From an uncultured Paracoccaceae bacterium (GTDB lineage Bacteria; Pseudomonadota; Alphaproteobacteria; Rhodobacterales; Rhodobacteraceae), in contig CANMDE010000002.1 in NCBI GenBank assembly GCA_947496535.1, forward strand, positions 744,001 to 808,000: DNA of 64,000 nt, written 5' to 3'. A program made the translations under genes and the position numbers. Shown one piece after another: positions 62,755-64,000 of this stretch (position 1 is its first letter; the number at the start of each line of letters is the position of its first letter). Below the pieces are notes generated by a model. The model had not been told where the DNA came from, did no database searches, and was given only the letters and a program-made list of their open reading frames with translations.

Positions 62755-63237
62755 ATGGCAACAGAAGCTGCCCCTTCGGAAGAAGAACCGAAAAAAGGCT
62801 CGAAACTTCCGCTCATTATCGGTCTGGTGTTGGCTTTGGCGGGCGGCGGCGGCGGCTTTTTTGCCGTCCAGTCGACGGGGGCGGTAGACGAGGTGAGCAA
62901 GGATGTCACCCAGGAGCCGATATATGGTGACGCGGAAGAAGTTGCCTTTGTTGCGCTTGATCCTCTCGTCATCTCTATTCAGGGAAACAATGGGCGGGAC
63001 CATCTTCGATTTTCCGCGCAGCTTGAAGTCGCGCCTGAATATGCTGCCGAGGTGGAAACAATGAAGCCGCGGATCGTGGATGTGCTTAACGGATATCTGC
63101 GCGCTGTCAGGGTGGAAGACATCGAAGAACCCACAGCACTGCTGCAAATCCGCAGCCATATGATGCGGCGCATCGATATCGTTGTCGGCGATGGTAAGGT
63201 CCACGATCTTCTCATCATGGAATTCGTCTTGAGTTAA
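62755..63237 (+). CDS. fliL: Flagellar basal-body-associated protein FliL
   Basis: A 160-residue inner-membrane protein. A basic N-terminus (E-E-E-P-K-K-G-S-K) precedes one helix (L-I-I-G-L-V-L-A-L-A-G-G-G-G-G-F-F), and the periplasmic stomatin-like domain follows (F-V-A-L-D-P-L-V-I-S, then R-S-H-M-M-R-R-I-D). It stabilises the stator. It starts the plus-strand flagellar operon with two further genes spaced closely. Confidence 0.9.
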   Translation: MATEAAPSEEEPKKGSKLPLIIGLVLALAGGGGGFFAVQSTGAVDEVSKDVTQEPIYGDAEEVAFVALDPLVISIQGNNGRDHLRFSAQLEVAPEYAAEVETMKPRIVDVLNGYLRAVRVEDIEEPTALLQIRSHMMRRIDIVVGDGKVHDLLIMEFVLS

Positions 63238-63249
63238 GGAAGAAAACAA

Positions 63250-63606
63250 ATGGCAGTGATTGCAGATGTCCTACTAATAGCCGGCGCGGTGGGTATTGCG
63301 CTTTATTGTCATGTCTTATCAAGACGCCTTCGCCGTTTCACCGATCTTGAAAAGGGCGTTGGTGGCGCGGTCGCTCTTCTTTCAATGCAGGTCGATGACC
63401 TGAAAAAAACGCTTACCCAGGCGCAGACTACAGCAACAACATCGGTCAACGCATTAAGTGATGTCAGTACGCGCGCCGAAACAGCGAGTCAAAAGCTCGA
63501 ACTTCTTGTGGCGTCCTTGCATGATCTGCCCAAGGAGAAGACTGCAGTTGTGACGGAAAGCCCGTTTTTTGTCAGACGCCCAACAAGTTTGGAGGGACGA
63601 CAATGA
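63250..63606 (+). CDS. Small flagellar-locus membrane protein (DUF6468-like)
   Basis: A 118-residue protein with an N-terminal helix (V-L-L-I-A-G-A-V-G-I-A-L-Y-C) and a following heptad-like region (L-E-K-G-V-G-G-A-V-A-L-L-S-M-Q-V-D-D-L-K-K-T-L). Position between fliL and a MotE-like gene is the usual one for DUF6468 proteins in alphaproteobacterial flagellar clusters. GGAAGAAAAC precedes the start. The stop overlaps the next start as ATGA. Function unknown. Confidence 0.75.
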   Translation: MAVIADVLLIAGAVGIALYCHVLSRRLRRFTDLEKGVGGAVALLSMQVDDLKKTLTQAQTTATTSVNALSDVSTRAETASQKLELLVASLHDLPKEKTAVVTESPFFVRRPTSLEGRQ

Positions 63607-64000
63607 CGAACCGAAGGGCGGTTCGGGCCAGAAAAGGTGCCTTGCAGGTCATTGCGATACTGGTTTTGTCGTCTGCCATTGTCCGTCTATCCTTGAATGG
63701 TGCGCCCGCGTTGGCCGAGGGCAGCGTTGTACCACCGGATGAAGTTTCGGCGGAGGTGGGCACACAAACTGTTCCGGAACTTCTTGCGGCGCTGCAGGAA
63801 CGAGAGACCCAGGTCGCTGAGCGCGAGGCACTCATAGAAGAACGGTCGGCCATGCTGCAAAATGCGAGACACGAGGTCGAGCAACAATTGGCGAAACTTG
63901 AGCAGGCGGAAAGATCACTGGCAGCAACGCTGGCCTTGGCTGAAGGGGCGTCCGAGGCAGACCTCAACCAGCTGACCGCTGTCTACGAAAATATGAAACC
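63603..64000 (+). CDS. MotE-like flagellar protein, 5' part (cut by window end)
   Basis: The frame begins at ATG 63603, overlapping the previous stop, and is open through the window end (132 full codons visible). The product has an N-terminal hydrophobic helix (L-Q-V-I-A-I-L-V-L-S-S-A-I-V), then a long coiled coil (R-E-T-Q-V-A-E-R-E-A-L-I-E-E-R-S) and the start of a Y-E-N-M-K-P segment, which is the MgtE-N-type motif of MotE. MotE chaperones the stator protein MotC in rhizobia. The last part is missing, so identity is probable, not certain. Confidence 0.75.
   Translation, partial: MTNRRAVRARKGALQVIAILVLSSAIVRLSLNGAPALAEGSVVPPDEVSAEVGTQTVPELLAALQERETQVAEREALIEERSAMLQNARHEVEQQLAKLEQAERSLAATLALAEGASEADLNQLTAVYENMK

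Noticed and set aside
1..64000. CRISPR arrays, insertion sequences, tRNA or rRNA genes
   Set aside because: No regular short repeats, transposase-like frames with terminal repeats, or tRNA/rRNA-like segments were recognised by eye. A tRNAscan and Infernal run would settle it.

Overview
The window looks like a chromosome segment of a marine alphaproteobacterium of the order Rhodobacterales (Roseobacter group). This is an inference from gene content: a GH4 sugar ABC operon, a BKACE/TRAP/Liv catabolic cluster, a NavBac-type sodium channel, a fliL/fliF flagellar locus with a CtrA-like box, and an FNR-box hypoxia cluster. No rRNA, tRNA, CRISPR array or insertion sequence was recognised.

Layout. 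(1) 1-6755: alpha-galactoside-type operon with the 3' end of a GH4 glycosidase, an ABC ATPase, an amidohydrolase, two tandem paralogous solute-binding proteins and two permeases. (2) 6801-23826: low-oxygen island with Hsp20, a polymer-forming membrane protein, DUF2267, a FixK-like Crp/Fnr regulator, an OmpR-type response regulator, a hybrid kinase with a FixL-like haem PAS, a Host_attach-family protein, an M50/CBS protease, a VIT-family protein, a P-type ATPase, a phasin-like protein, PEP synthase, a PfkB kinase and an APH/AAA protein. (3) 23754-34729: group-3b-type cytosolic [NiFe]-hydrogenase with an embedded cNMP-binding protein, read divergently from hypFABCDE. (4) 34730-45895: orphan sugar ABC ATPase behind a possible gene remnant, an Mla/MCE lipid-transport operon, a BacNav channel, an SDR protein, an exopolysaccharide-export pair and a TolC-like protein. 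(5) 46257-59319: catabolic cluster with a cyclase, a cupin, two dehydrogenases, a branched-chain-type ABC importer and BKACE on the plus strand, and a TRAP transporter with a sulfatase on the minus strand. (6) 59469-64000: flagellar genes fliP, fliN, fliH and fliF facing fliL, a small membrane protein and a MotE-like gene cut by the window end.

How it fits together. Eight sites resembling the FNR/FixK box TTGAT-N4-ATCAA lie in the intergenic regions of parts 2 and 3, most about 50-75 bases from the start codons on one or both sides. With the FixK-like regulator, whose recognition helix reads E-T-V-S-R, and the FixL-like sensor, this suggests one oxygen-responsive regulon. It would join hydrogen/NADP redox balancing, glycolytic and gluconeogenic switching, ion pumping and protein protection. 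The two arms of part 5 carry a similar TGTCAGGCTTT..CC element upstream, so they may share a regulator and a substrate.
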